NCBI RefSeq assembly: GCF_015352975.1
Contig: NZ_JACYIZ010000008.1
Span: forward strand, 54,420 to 118,419
Direction of reading: 5' to 3'
DNA from: Aestuariimicrobium ganziense
GTDB taxonomy: Bacteria > Actinomycetota > Actinomycetes > Propionibacteriales > Propionibacteriaceae
DNA: 64,000 bases
Shown in pieces: positions 55,526 to 63,441 of this stretch. A program made the position numbers and the translations under genes. Within the stretch, counting starts at the first letter, position 1. The number at the start of each line of letters is the position of its first letter. The notes beneath the pieces were generated by a model, which saw only the letters and a program-made list of their open reading frames with translations, was not told where the DNA came from and did no database searches.

Positions 55526-55985
55526 ATTCAGAGGTTGGCGCGGGCCGTCCTGGTGGGTGCTTCGTGTGGTCCTGGCCTACGTGTCACCCGAGGAGCATGA
55601 CTGGCGCCGCCGTTGGGCGCTCGCTGACGAGTGGCTCGAGTGGGAGCGGAAGGGGCAGGCAGGCGATCCGCCTTGGGCGTGGGATCTGGATGACAACGAC
55701 TACATGTACGTGGCTTATCCGATGGGCATTCTGGGTGTGGTGAATGCTCTGATGTGGATTGGGGTGTCTTGGCTCGTTGAGGAGCGCGTCGGCGTCGACC
55801 ATCTGACATGGGTCTTTAGCTGGTTGATGGTGTGGGGGATCGGGGCTTCGATCTTTTTCGCTCTGAAGGCATTTCTGCAGCGGCGAGGGGTGATTCGCTT
55901 CCGCGTACCTGGCGCCTTGGACGATCTCGGAGGGGTCGCAATTGCGAGCCTGATGGTGATTGCCGTCTACTTCGTGGCGGCCTAG
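55482..55985 (+). CDS. small membrane protein, candidate immunity protein
   Basis: A protein of up to 167 residues with about three hydrophobic segments (MGILGVVNALMWIGVSWLV, WVFSWLMVWGIGASIFFAL and a C-terminal VAIASLMVIAVYFV) and an acidic, Trp-rich soluble stretch (residues 40-75). It begins inside the RHS gene: GTG at 55482 or GTG at 55503 overlaps its stop by 44 or 23 bases in another frame, so translation is coupled. Position directly after a polymorphic toxin tail and foreign composition suggest it neutralises that toxin in or at the membrane. No family is recognised. Confidence 0.7.
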   Translation: MGCTATIVITSARSRFRGWRGPSWWVLRVVLAYVSPEEHDWRRRWALADEWLEWERKGQAGDPPWAWDLDDNDYMYVAYPMGILGVVNALMWIGVSWLVEERVGVDHLTWVFSWLMVWGIGASIFFALKAFLQRRGVIRFRVPGALDDLGGVAIASLMVIAVYFVAA

Positions 55986-56143
55986 CGTAGTGGTCCGGGG
56001 CTGAGGCTGCGTCGAGACTGGTGGCGGTCTGAACCGTTCGCAGGTTCGATGTGAACCGCCCCTGACCTGTCCCGGCTTGCCCGTGTTCCGCGTCAAGATT
56101 TCTGGCAGGGCTGTTAAGTGAGTCCTGGAGGAGGATCTGAACT

Positions 56144-56183
56144 ATGGGTAGACCCCCTGTGATCTCGGCCGAGCAGAAGTCCC
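56144..56183 (+). pseudogene. IS3-type transposase OrfA remnant, 5' part
   Basis: After GGAGGAGG the frame MGRPPVISAEQKS is the start of an HTH transposase OrfA. It is cut at 56183 by the IS21-family insertion and resumes at 58340. The last five bases GTCCC are the target duplicated on the other side. Confidence 0.8.
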
Positions 56184-56225
56184 TGTCGGCGACGGTCGAA
56201 AACTGAACACTTTCGCCGGTGAAAA

Positions 56226-57461
56226 GTGGACACCCAACCACGATGGAGGGTGATCACCTTGGAGGACTGGGCTTTGATCAGGAGGCTTGCCGCGGAGGGG
56301 GTTCCGAACGCTCGGATCGCGGCCAGGCTCGGGATCTCACGGACCACGGTGGTGAAGGCGGTCAATTCGGACGCGCCGCCGAAGTATGTCCGGAAGTCGG
56401 CGGAGACGTCGTTCGCGGTGTTCGAGCCGAGGGTGCGGGTGCTGTTGGCGGAGTTCCCGGATATGCCCGCGACGGTGCTCGCGGAGCGGGTCGGCTGGAC
56501 GGGTTCGGTCTCGTGGTTCCGGGAGAACGTGGCCCGGCTGCGGCCCGAGCATCGGCCGGTGGACCCGGCGGACCGGCTGTCGTGGGAAGCGGGCGACGCG
56601 GCTCAGTGTGATCTGTGGTTCCCGCCGAGGAAGATCACCCTGGAGAACGGCACGGCGGCGTTGTTGCCGGTGCTGGTGATCACGGCGGCGTTCTCGCGGT
56701 TCACCGTTGGGCGGATGATCCCGTCGAAGGCGACCGAGGACCTGCTGCTGGGGATGTGGCAGCTGCTCCACCAGCTGGGCAGGGTGCCACGCCGGTTGTT
56801 GTGGGACAACGAGCGCGGGATCGGCCGCGGCCCGCGCCGCTCCGAGGGAGTGCCGGCGTTCATGGGCACCCTGGCGACCAGGCTGGTGCTGCTGCCGCCC
56901 CGTGACCCGGAGTCCAAGGGGATCGTGGAACGCCGCAACGGCTGGTTCGAGACCTCGTTCATGCCCGGCAGGTCGTTCGCGTCCCCGGCCGATTTCAACG
57001 AGCAGTTCACCGACTGGCTGGCAGGCGCGAACAGCCGGGTGGTGCGCACGACCAAGGCGAGACCGGTCGACCTGCTTGAGACCGATAAGGCCGCGATGTT
57101 GCCGTTGCCACCGGTTCCGCCGGTGACCGGGTGGCGCCGGCAGGCCCGGCTGGGCCGTGACTACTACGTCAGGGTCGCCGGGAACGACTACTCGGTCGAC
57201 CCTGCCGCGATCGGCCGAATGGTCGACGCCCACGCCGACCTCGACAAGGTCAAGGTGAAGCTCGAAGGCAGGCTGGTGGGCGAGCATCCGCGGGTATGGG
57301 CGCGTGGTGTCACCCTCACCGACCCGGCCCATGTGGAGACCGCTGGCCGGCTGCGGCGCGAGTTCCAGCAGCCCCGCCCGCGACCGGCCGGGGATCCGCT
57401 GGTGCGGGACCTGGCCGACTACGACCGGGCGTTCGGCTTGACCGGTGAGGGGGTCGCGTGA
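56226..57461 (+). CDS. istA: IS21-family transposase IstA
   Basis: A 411-residue transposase with an N-terminal helix-turn-helix (LIRRLAAEGVPNARIAARLGIS) and a DDE catalytic core. The first Asp is in AAQCDLWFPP (about residue 130), the second in RLLWDNERGIG (about 197) and the Glu in PESKGIVERRNGW (about 233). A C-terminal beta-rich domain follows. It performs cut and join reactions together with IstB. GTG at 56226 is used; GTG at 56249 is not in frame and other in-frame starts would shorten the HTH. It overlaps istB by one base. Confidence 0.93.
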   Translation: MDTQPRWRVITLEDWALIRRLAAEGVPNARIAARLGISRTTVVKAVNSDAPPKYVRKSAETSFAVFEPRVRVLLAEFPDMPATVLAERVGWTGSVSWFRENVARLRPEHRPVDPADRLSWEAGDAAQCDLWFPPRKITLENGTAALLPVLVITAAFSRFTVGRMIPSKATEDLLLGMWQLLHQLGRVPRRLLWDNERGIGRGPRRSEGVPAFMGTLATRLVLLPPRDPESKGIVERRNGWFETSFMPGRSFASPADFNEQFTDWLAGANSRVVRTTKARPVDLLETDKAAMLPLPPVPPVTGWRRQARLGRDYYVRVAGNDYSVDPAAIGRMVDAHADLDKVKVKLEGRLVGEHPRVWARGVTLTDPAHVETAGRLRREFQQPRPRPAGDPLVRDLADYDRAFGLTGEGVA

Positions 57462-58255
57462 TGGCCACCAAGACCACCGAGGTCGACAAGCAGCTGCACT
57501 ACCTGGCCGGTGCGATGAAGGCGCCCCGGATCCTGGAAGCCGCCGGCAGGCTGGCCGATGCCGCCCGCGACGCCGGCTGGACCTACGAGGACTACCTGGC
57601 CGCCGTCCTCGAGCGTGAGGTGTCGGCCCGCAACGCCTCCGGCGCCGACCAGCGGATCCGGCATGCCGGGTTCGGAGCCCGCAAAACCCTCGACGACTTC
57701 GACTTCGAGCAGCAGCCAGCCGTCCGCCAACAGGTCGCCGCGCTCGCCTCCGGCGGGTTCCTCGCCGAGGCCCGCAACGTGGTCCTGCTCGGACCGCCCG
57801 GCACCGGCAAGACCCACCTCGCGATCGGACTGGGCATCAAGGCCGCCCACTACGGCCACCGCGTCCTGTTCGCCACCGCCACCGACTGGGTCACCCGCCT
57901 CACCGACGCCCACCGCGCCGGCCGCCTCCCCGCCGAACTCGCCCGGCTCCGCCGCTACGGGCTCATCATCGTCGACGAGGTCGGCTACCTGCCCTTCGAA
58001 CAAGACGCCGCGAACCTGTTCTTCCAACTCGTCAGCTCACGCTACGAACACGCCTCCCTGATCCTCACCAGCAACCTGCCATTCAGCAGCTGGGGAGGCG
58101 TGTTCGGGGACCAAGTCGTCGCCGCCGCGATGATCGACCGCATCGTCCACCACGCCGACGTCCTCACCCTGAAGGGAGCCAGCTACCGGCTCCGCAACCG
58201 GGGCATCGACAGCCTCCCCAGCGTCCGCACAGCCACCAGCACCAACCCGGGATAG
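57461..58255 (+). CDS. istB: IS21-family helper ATPase IstB
   Basis: A 264-residue AAA+ ATPase that assists IstA in target selection. It has an N-terminal helical domain, Walker A LLGPPGTGKTHLAIGLG (about residue 108), Walker B LIIVDEVGYLPF (about 170), sensor I SLILTSNLPFSSW and the C-terminal IDRIVHHADVLTLKGASYRLR, all conserved in IstB/DnaC-like proteins. Its ATG overlaps the istA stop (TGATG). Confidence 0.95.
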   Translation: MATKTTEVDKQLHYLAGAMKAPRILEAAGRLADAARDAGWTYEDYLAAVLEREVSARNASGADQRIRHAGFGARKTLDDFDFEQQPAVRQQVAALASGGFLAEARNVVLLGPPGTGKTHLAIGLGIKAAHYGHRVLFATATDWVTRLTDAHRAGRLPAELARLRRYGLIIVDEVGYLPFEQDAANLFFQLVSSRYEHASLILTSNLPFSSWGGVFGDQVVAAAMIDRIVHHADVLTLKGASYRLRNRGIDSLPSVRTATSTNPG

Positions 58256-58339
58256 ACTCCCCACAACCAAGGGCCTCAGGCCCAACGACTGTTCACTTTT
58301 CGGCCGTCGAAACCGACCAGAGTTCGAGCGTCGTCGTCA

Positions 58340-58436
58340 GTCCCGGATCGTGATGAGCGTGCTCGCTGGGGGAGATGACGATCGCCGAGGCGGCTCGCCG
58401 CGAGAAGATCAGTGAGCAGTCGATCGGGCGGTGGAA
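58340..58436 (+). pseudogene. IS3-type transposase OrfA remnant, 3' part
   Basis: Continues the frame cut at 56183: SRIVMSVLAG, then an extra G in a run of five shifts frame near 58374, and the HTH continues as EMTIAEAARREKISEQSIGRWK. Homology stops near 58436, so the rest of the transposase is deleted. Three separate lesions (IS insertion, frameshift, deletion) mark it as old. Confidence 0.82.
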
Positions 58437-58448
58437 GGCGACCTCGAG

Positions 58449-58685
58449 ATGATCACTCGGTTGGCCAGGGGGTGGACGGGTCTGTTGAGTGAGGTTGGTT
58501 ACGGCGATTGGGAGATGCGGACGCTTCCTGATGGGCGGCGGGTGTTCGTGCAGCACATGCACGGGTTGGTTCGGGATGCGTTGAAGGGTGTAAAGCGCTT
58601 GCTGAGCGAGAAGGATCTCTTCCCCACCCCGACCAGCGTTCACGTACGCCAGAGCGACGGCACCTGGGCACAACACACGCTGTAG
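58449..58685 (+). CDS. small hypothetical protein or gene fragment
   Basis: An open frame of 78 residues from ATG 58449 (ITRLARGWTGLLSEV..., ends WAQHTL). The composition is protein-like with mixed charges and the phrase RVFVQHMHGLVRD, but no family is recognised and no ribosome-binding site is convincing. It starts where the OrfA homology ends, so it may be the 3' part of another truncated gene. Low confidence that it is expressed. Confidence 0.35.
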   Translation: MITRLARGWTGLLSEVGYGDWEMRTLPDGRRVFVQHMHGLVRDALKGVKRLLSEKDLFPTPTSVHVRQSDGTWAQHTL

Positions 58686-58838
58686 ACAGTGCGGCTCTTC
58701 GAACGCCCGGGCTAAGGAGGGCGGTTCTCCCAGCATCGGGTGGTGCTAGCGGGTATCTCACCCTAGTACTGGTTCTGATTCTCCAGCGAGCACCCCGTTC
58801 TGCATTGTGGAGTTCCTCCAACTGTCCACATCCGATCC

Positions 58839-58958
58839 CTTTCGGGCACACCGTCTGGGCACCGGGGTCGGTTCCGCTGCACGCTCACCAGATCTGCTCA
58901 AAACCCCTGCCCACTGATAGACTTGCCCGAAAGGCTCACCAAGGCCGACTTTCGAGCA
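58839..58958. promoter_or_regulatory. resolvase binding-site cluster (res-like)
   Basis: The 10-base half-site TGCCCGAAAG occurs at 58924-58933, as a one-mismatch inverted copy CTTTCGAGCA at 58949-58958, and as an exact inverted copy CTTTCGGGCA at 58839-58848. The pair at 58924-58958 spans 35 bp and ends just before the resolvase ribosome-binding site (GGAGGTG), so it could serve as crossover or accessory site and as an autoregulatory operator. Confidence 0.7.
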
Positions 58959-58970
58959 CAGGAGGTGAAC

Positions 58971-59609
58971 ATGACGGCGTGGGGATACGCCAGGGTCAGC
59001 ACGACCGATCAGGACCCCCAGCTGCAACTCGACGCGCTCCGCCGCGCCGGCGTCGACGACGAGCACCTGGTCATCGAGCATGCCTCCGCCGCGAAGCAGA
59101 ACCGCCCCGAACTGGGCCGGCTGCTCGAGCTGCTCCAGCCGAGCGACGTCCTCACGGTATGGAAACTCGACCGCCTGGGCCGGTCCCTGTCGCACCTGGT
59201 GACCACCATCACCGCGCTCGGCGAACGTGGAGTCCAGTTCCGGTCCCTGACCGAGTCGATCGACACCACCACCGCCCAGGGGCGGCTGGTGTTCCACTTG
59301 ATGGCCGCGGTGGCGGAGTTCGAGCGCGAGCTGGTGAAGGAACGTACCGCGAACGGGATCGCGGCCGCTAGGGCCAAGAACAGGCCCCTGGGCAGGCCAT
59401 CGAAGGTCTCAGAGCAGCAGTACCGACTGGTCAAGCAGATGCACGAGGCCGGGCAGCCGGCCACGATCATCGCGAAGACCTGCGGCCTGTCCCGCTCGGT
59501 GGTCGGCCGTGTCGTGCGAGGCGAGATCCCGTCCCTGGCGCACCTCGAACAGCGTCTCGTCGACGATCACGACCTGCCCCTGTACCCGGCGAATGGGGGC
59601 AGGGGATGA
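58971..59609 (+). CDS. serine recombinase (resolvase/invertase family)
   Basis: A 212-residue small serine recombinase. The catalytic serine is in WGYARVSTTDQD (residue about 9). The core also has LTVWKLDRLGRSLSHL, GRLVFHLMAAVAEFERELVKERT with the conserved arginines, and a C-terminal helix-turn-helix (about 150-185, ATIIAKTCGLSRSVVGRVV). It resolves cointegrates or inverts DNA at short sites; the half-sites upstream are the likely substrate. GGAGGTG precedes ATG 58971. Its stop overlaps the antitoxin fragment by ATGA. Confidence 0.93.
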   Translation: MTAWGYARVSTTDQDPQLQLDALRRAGVDDEHLVIEHASAAKQNRPELGRLLELLQPSDVLTVWKLDRLGRSLSHLVTTITALGERGVQFRSLTESIDTTTAQGRLVFHLMAAVAEFERELVKERTANGIAAARAKNRPLGRPSKVSEQQYRLVKQMHEAGQPATIIAKTCGLSRSVVGRVVRGEIPSLAHLEQRLVDDHDLPLYPANGGRG

Positions 59610-59784
59610 CCGGTGTGACGATTACTGTCGACGACATGAGCCAGATCAGTCCCGCCGAACGGGCCCAGCGCCTGGCGGCTGTTCAGCGCAGCTGGCACAG
59701 CGCCGAAATGGAGGGCGGTCACGTCGACGACGAGACCAGGCGCTCACAGCTGGAGTACGCCCGGGGAGAGATCGACGAGGACAG
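59606..59784 (+). pseudogene. VbhA-type antitoxin fragment
   Basis: About 60 codons resemble antitoxin VbhA: MSQISPAERAQRLAAVQ, then SAEMEGGHV with the inhibitory S/TxxxEG-type helix, then ARGEIDED. VbhA blocks AMP transfer by a Fic toxin. Homology ends near 59784, where the reversed TrbL sequence begins; the frame runs on to 60145 over unrelated codons. The start overlaps the resolvase stop by ATGA. No Fic gene follows, so the toxin has been lost with the 3' end. Confidence 0.7.
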
Positions 59785-60372
59785 GAGCCGGTTGAACGCC
59801 TGCTTGCCGGCCGCCGTGCTCGAGGTCGCTGCGGTGAACGGCAACATCACCAGCAGCACTGGGATCACGGCCGCCCGGAACAGCATGAACACCACCTGGG
59901 CAAGGCCGGCGATCAGCACGATGATCGACGTCGTGACCGAGGCCCCCAGCATCCCCTGCGGTGGCACCATCGTGAACAGCTCAGCTGGTGGCATCTTCGT
60001 GCGTTCGGCCGACCACTGCATCATCCAGGCCGAAAACTTGTCAGACCAGCCGATGAACAGCTGCACCACGGTCGCCGCCAGACCTGCCACGACGAGGGTT
60101 GAGAACATCATCATGACCGCTTCGAGGCCGGGCTTGGAACGGTGAGTGAGGGCCATCTTCGCCATGGCCACCACGATCCCGATGACGGCCGCCAGGAGCA
60201 CCATCTGGTTCATCGCCCCCTGGACAGCCGTGATCGTGTCACCGGTCCCTCCACTGACCACGTTGGGTGACAGTCGAGGATCCATCCAGAACGACAGCGC
60301 CTGGCTCACGACCTCACCGACACTCTCGTGGAGGTTCTGAGCAAGCCTCTCGAGGGCCGTGTCGCGGTCCAA
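59785..60372 (-). pseudogene. TrbL/VirB6-like conjugation membrane protein, truncated
   Basis: On the minus strand about 196 codons encode a polytopic membrane protein with hydrophobic blocks (MNQMVLLAAVIGIVVAMAKM, MMMFSTLVVAGLAATVV, SIIVLIAGLAQVVFMLFRAAVIPVLLVMLP) and the TrbL-like end TSSTAAGKQAFNRLL. There homology stops and the frame runs into antisense antitoxin sequence. The N-terminus begins at a TTG with no signal peptide, so that end may also be missing. It is a remnant of a type IV secretion locus from an integrative or conjugative element. Confidence 0.75.
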
Positions 60373-60413
60373 AGATCACGAAATGGTCACGGTGGGTGCT
60401 TAAGCTGGGGCGC

Positions 60414-61190
60414 ATGCAGCGTCGCACTTCCCCCTTGCGCGCCCTGCCGACACTGTTCGTGCCAGCCCGCGCCCTGCCCTCCCGGGTGATCTCCGGCTGG
60501 GGCCGTCGCCCTGCCAGTCAGGCAGTGACGGTCGGAGGCGTGGCCCTGGCCGAGCGCCCCGCGCCGGTGCCGGCCGCCGCCCCGCCCGTCCCAGCTCCGG
60601 TTCTCGACCCGGCCCCGCCGGTACCTGCTGCCACGCCGGCCACCCCCAGCGAGCCCCCGGTCGACCTGCCGGCCTTCATGGTGCGGCGTCGCCCGGTGCC
60701 CCATGCCGGACGGGCGCGCCGAGCCCGGCGGGTGATCTGGCTGGCCGCCTTCGGTGGGCTGTTTGCGGCCACCGGGGCGGTGCTCACGGTGACGGCGTCG
60801 TGGGGACTGCGCCGTGGCGGTCAGGACGATGCGCTGTGGCTGACCCTGGGCAATGTGGCCAGCGTGGTGGTGTTGCTGGCCGCCCTGATGCAGTTGGGGC
60901 TGTGGTGTGCCGCCGAGCGCGAGTGGGCCGGGCGCAAGGACTTCAACTTCGCCTACTGGCTGCCGATCTCGACGCTGGCGGCCTGGGCCGGTGCCTTGGC
61001 GGCGCTGGTGGTCGCGGCCACCGCCGCACACCACAGTCGCGGCGCCGGTGGGTGGCAGTGGCAGGGCTGGCTCAGTCTGGCCGGAGGTGCAGCCTGCGTC
61101 CTGGGTGCGGTGCTGGGTGCTGTGCAGCGATTCCGAGCCGATCCGGCCCCGCTGCTGTCGCGTCGTCAGCGGCGCGCGTCGAAGCGGTAA
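60414..61190 (+). CDS. membrane protein with Pro/Ala-rich N-terminus
   Basis: A 258-residue protein with a basic start, a proline/alanine-rich region (about 45-88) and four hydrophobic helices between residues 102 and 245. I recognise no domain. ATG at 60414 is chosen because upstream codons fall in the island remnant. The 3' end overlaps the convergent glnR-like gene by 25 bases. It marks the return to core sequence on the right side of the island. Confidence 0.75.
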   Translation: MQRRTSPLRALPTLFVPARALPSRVISGWGRRPASQAVTVGGVALAERPAPVPAAAPPVPAPVLDPAPPVPAATPATPSEPPVDLPAFMVRRRPVPHAGRARRARRVIWLAAFGGLFAATGAVLTVTASWGLRRGGQDDALWLTLGNVASVVVLLAALMQLGLWCAAEREWAGRKDFNFAYWLPISTLAAWAGALAALVVAATAAHHSRGAGGWQWQGWLSLAGGAACVLGAVLGAVQRFRADPAPLLSRRQRRASKR

Positions 61191-61807
61191 CCCACGTTGC
61201 GCACTGTGCCGATGTGGCCCTCGTGCTCTGCCCCGAGCTTGGCGCGCAGTCGGCGCACGTGCACGTCGACGGTACGAGTGCCCCCGAAGTAGTCGTAGCC
61301 CCAGACCTCGCTGAGCAGGTGCTCACGGCTCAGCACGCGTCCTGGGTGCAGCGCCAGGTACTTCAGCAGTTCGAACTCGGTGTAGGTGAGATCGAGCTGC
61401 TGGTCACCGGCGGCGGCGGTGTAGGCGCCCTCGTCGATGACGATCGCCCCGCTGCGGATCAGCGACGCCTCGGGCACCCCCGAGATCAGGTGGCGGATCC
61501 GGGCGTCCCACTCGACCGGCTCGGCGGTGTCGAGGATGAAGTCGTCGGCTCCCCAGTTGCGCTGCACGGCGGCCAGTGACGATCCGGTCAGCACCAGCAG
61601 CACCGGCAGGTTCGTCCGGCTGCGCACCGCGATGCACAGCTCGCGCCCGCGGGCCAGGTCACTGCGGGCGTCGACCACGATCACGCCGTCATCCAGCGCG
61701 ATGACGCGCTCGGTGTCGATGACGACCACGTCGTGGGCGAGCAGGGTGAGGGCTGACGGCGGGGGCGCGGCGGCACCCTCTGGACCCACCAGGTGCACGA
61801 CAGCCAT
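61166..61807 (-). CDS. glnR: GlnR-like orphan response regulator
   Basis: A 213-residue regulator with an atypical receiver-like N-terminal domain (about 1-115, containing VIVVDARSD and LPVLLVLT) and an OmpR/PhoB winged helix (about 125-210: LTYTEFELLKYLALHPGRVLSREHLLSEVWGYDYF, VRRLRAKLG). The GlnR-type receiver lacks the full phosphorylation pocket. GlnR controls nitrogen assimilation in actinobacteria. Gene order supports the name: glnR and mshD are neighbours in mycobacteria (Rv0818-Rv0819) and the island here lies between them. Family membership is likely; the regulon is inferred. Confidence 0.75.
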   Translation of the reverse strand: MAVVHLVGPEGAAAPPPSALTLLAHDVVVIDTERVIALDDGVIVVDARSDLARGRELCIAVRSRTNLPVLLVLTGSSLAAVQRNWGADDFILDTAEPVEWDARIRHLISGVPEASLIRSGAIVIDEGAYTAAAGDQQLDLTYTEFELLKYLALHPGRVLSREHLLSEVWGYDYFGGTRTVDVHVRRLRAKLGAEHEGHIGTVRNVGYRFDARR

Positions 61808-61915
61808 GCCGCAATCGTGCCATGCGGCCGCCCCCTGATCTGCACTGGCGCCCACCCGCTGGGACCGAGCAGCCCTCGCCGGTGGTCCTCGGCGCTGGCT
61901 AGACTCACCGATGAC

Positions 61916-62926
61916 ATGGCCGACGACCTTCCCGAGGACTGGTTCCGTCCACGCAAGGACGACCAGGCGAGCAGTGCTGCCACGCCCCCGGCCACCCCAG
62001 CCGATGCTCCGCTGGACGACGACGAGCGCTACACCGACCAGTTCAAGCCCGGCTACCTGCAGCACGAGCCCCGTCGACGCTCGGACGGTGTGGCTGGGTA
62101 CGACGACCTCGGTGCGGCCGGGGCGTCCATGGGCCAGGACGCGACCCGCGTGCGTCCCGGGTCGATCCCGGTGGTCACCGGGGCGCCGAGCCGGGCGGGG
62201 GCTGCCGGGACGACGGCTCGTCCGAGTCCGCGGGGTTCGTGGCTGGGGCGCCACCCGGTGGTCACCACACTGCTCGTGGTGGTGCTCGCGCTGGCTGTGG
62301 GCCTGGCGGCGGGTGAACTGCTGAGGGGACGAGGCGAGACCACCCAACCGACGGTCACCGCGTCGACCCAGTCCTCGCCGACGCCCCCCTCGTCCTCACC
62401 AGCCTCACCGACCGTCTCGACCCCGCCACCGCAGCCGTGGGAGGGGGCGACCCAGCCGCTGACCGCAACCGATGTGATGGCGTCGTGCACCGCCGACCCG
62501 GCCACCGACAGCGACGGCACCCGGGTGAACTACGACGCCGAGTTGGTGCTCGACGACGACCGCTCGACCGCGTGGCGCTGCAACGGCGACGGGGTTGGCC
62601 AGAAGCTGACGTTCACTTTCGACGGCGAGGTGACCATCGTCGGGGTGGGCGTGGTCAACGGCCACACCAAGCAGTCGGGCGACGACAGCCTCTACGACCA
62701 GTACCGGCGGGTGCTCACCGTGGAGTGGCGACTGCCCGACGGGTCTTGGTTCACCCAGTCGTTGGGCGACAACAACACCACCTTGCAGCAGGTCGCGATT
62801 CCGCCGGTCACCGTCAACGGTGCCGTCACGATGACGATCGTGGCCACCTCGGCCCCCGGACGGGTGGACGAACCCACCCGCGACGCCGTGCTGATCAGCC
62901 AGGTGCAGTTCCTGACCAAGGCCTGA
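61916..62926 (+). CDS. membrane-anchored protein with NADase-type glycan-binding (discoidin-like) domain
   Basis: A 336-residue protein. A cytoplasmic acidic/Pro-rich N-terminus (1-115) is followed by one transmembrane helix (about 122-142, VVTTLLVVVLALAVGLAAGELL) and a Ser/Thr/Pro stalk. The C-terminal beta-sandwich domain (about 185-335) matches the galactose-binding/NADase-type glycan-binding pattern: YDAELVLDDDRSTAWRCNGDG near its start and YDQYRRVLTVEWRL in the middle. It probably binds cell-wall or host glycans at the cell surface. The dtd gene is convergent, 6 bases after it. Confidence 0.8.
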   Translation: MADDLPEDWFRPRKDDQASSAATPPATPADAPLDDDERYTDQFKPGYLQHEPRRRSDGVAGYDDLGAAGASMGQDATRVRPGSIPVVTGAPSRAGAAGTTARPSPRGSWLGRHPVVTTLLVVVLALAVGLAAGELLRGRGETTQPTVTASTQSSPTPPSSSPASPTVSTPPPQPWEGATQPLTATDVMASCTADPATDSDGTRVNYDAELVLDDDRSTAWRCNGDGVGQKLTFTFDGEVTIVGVGVVNGHTKQSGDDSLYDQYRRVLTVEWRLPDGSWFTQSLGDNNTTLQQVAIPPVTVNGAVTMTIVATSAPGRVDEPTRDAVLISQVQFLTKA

Positions 62927-62932
62927 GGCCGA

Positions 62933-63385
62933 TCAGCCCCTCGGGGCGGCGAGGTCGTCGGAGTCGACGAGCACCGTCACCGGACCGTCATTGACCAGGT
63001 CGACCTGCATCATCGCCCCGAACACGCCGGTCTCGACGTGGGCCCCCAACTGGCGCAGCCGGTCGACGAAGTGCTCGAACAGGGGTTCGCTGACCGGTCC
63101 GGGGGCCGCCTTCGACCAACTGGGACGCCGTCCCTTGCGCACGTCGGCGTAGAGGGTGAACTGGCTGACCACCAGCAGTGGGGCGCCGACGTCAGAGGCC
63201 GACTGCTCGTCGGCCAGGATCCTCAGCCCCCAGATCTTGTCGGCGACGCGGTCGAGCACGGCTGGGGTGTCGTCGTGGGTGATGCCCACCAGCAGCACCA
63301 GCCCTGGCGCGGTCAGTCGTCCGACCACCTGGTCGTCCACCCGCACCTCGCCACGACTGGCGCGTTGGACGACGACTCGGCACAT
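62933..63385 (-). CDS. dtd: D-aminoacyl-tRNA deacylase
   Basis: A 150-residue enzyme that hydrolyses D-amino acids from mischarged tRNA. It has the N-terminal [14 protein letters not shown] and the conserved [18 protein letters not shown] block containing the SQxxL motif. The C-terminal motif that normally reads NxGPxT appears here as [13 protein letters not shown] at 63385 is the family start. Its upstream region is shared with the divergent GNAT gene. Confidence 0.95.
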   Translation of the reverse strand: MCRVVVQRASRGEVRVDDQVVGRLTAPGLVLLVGITHDDTPAVLDRVADKIWGLRILADEQSASDVGAPLLVVSQFTLYADVRKGRRPSWSKAAPGPVSEPLFEHFVDRLRQLGAHVETGVFGAMMQVDLVNDGPVTVLVDSDDLAAPRG

Positions 63386-63441
63386 GGCGGACTCCCTCGC
63401 TGTGGTGGTGGACGCGTCCACGCGAGTGGGAGAATCCGGGC

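Larger units (their letters stand above)
56184..58339 (+). mobile_element. complete IS21-family insertion sequence
   Basis: A 2,156-bp element containing istA and istB. The ends are imperfect 22-base inverted repeats (17 of 22 identical) beginning TG and ending CA: TGTCGGCGACGGTCG at 56184 and the complement of TGACGACGACGCTCG at 58339. A further inner block (TGAACA with CGAAAA) is repeated at both ends (56191-56209 and 58290-58308). Directly flanking copies of GTCCC (56179-56183 and 58340-58344) are the target duplication. Both genes are intact, so it may still be mobile. Confidence 0.93.

Noticed and set aside
59785..60145. Continuation of the antitoxin reading frame as a longer real protein
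   Set aside because: Codons after 59784 are antisense to TrbL-like sequence and low in coding character; homology to VbhA stops at the junction.
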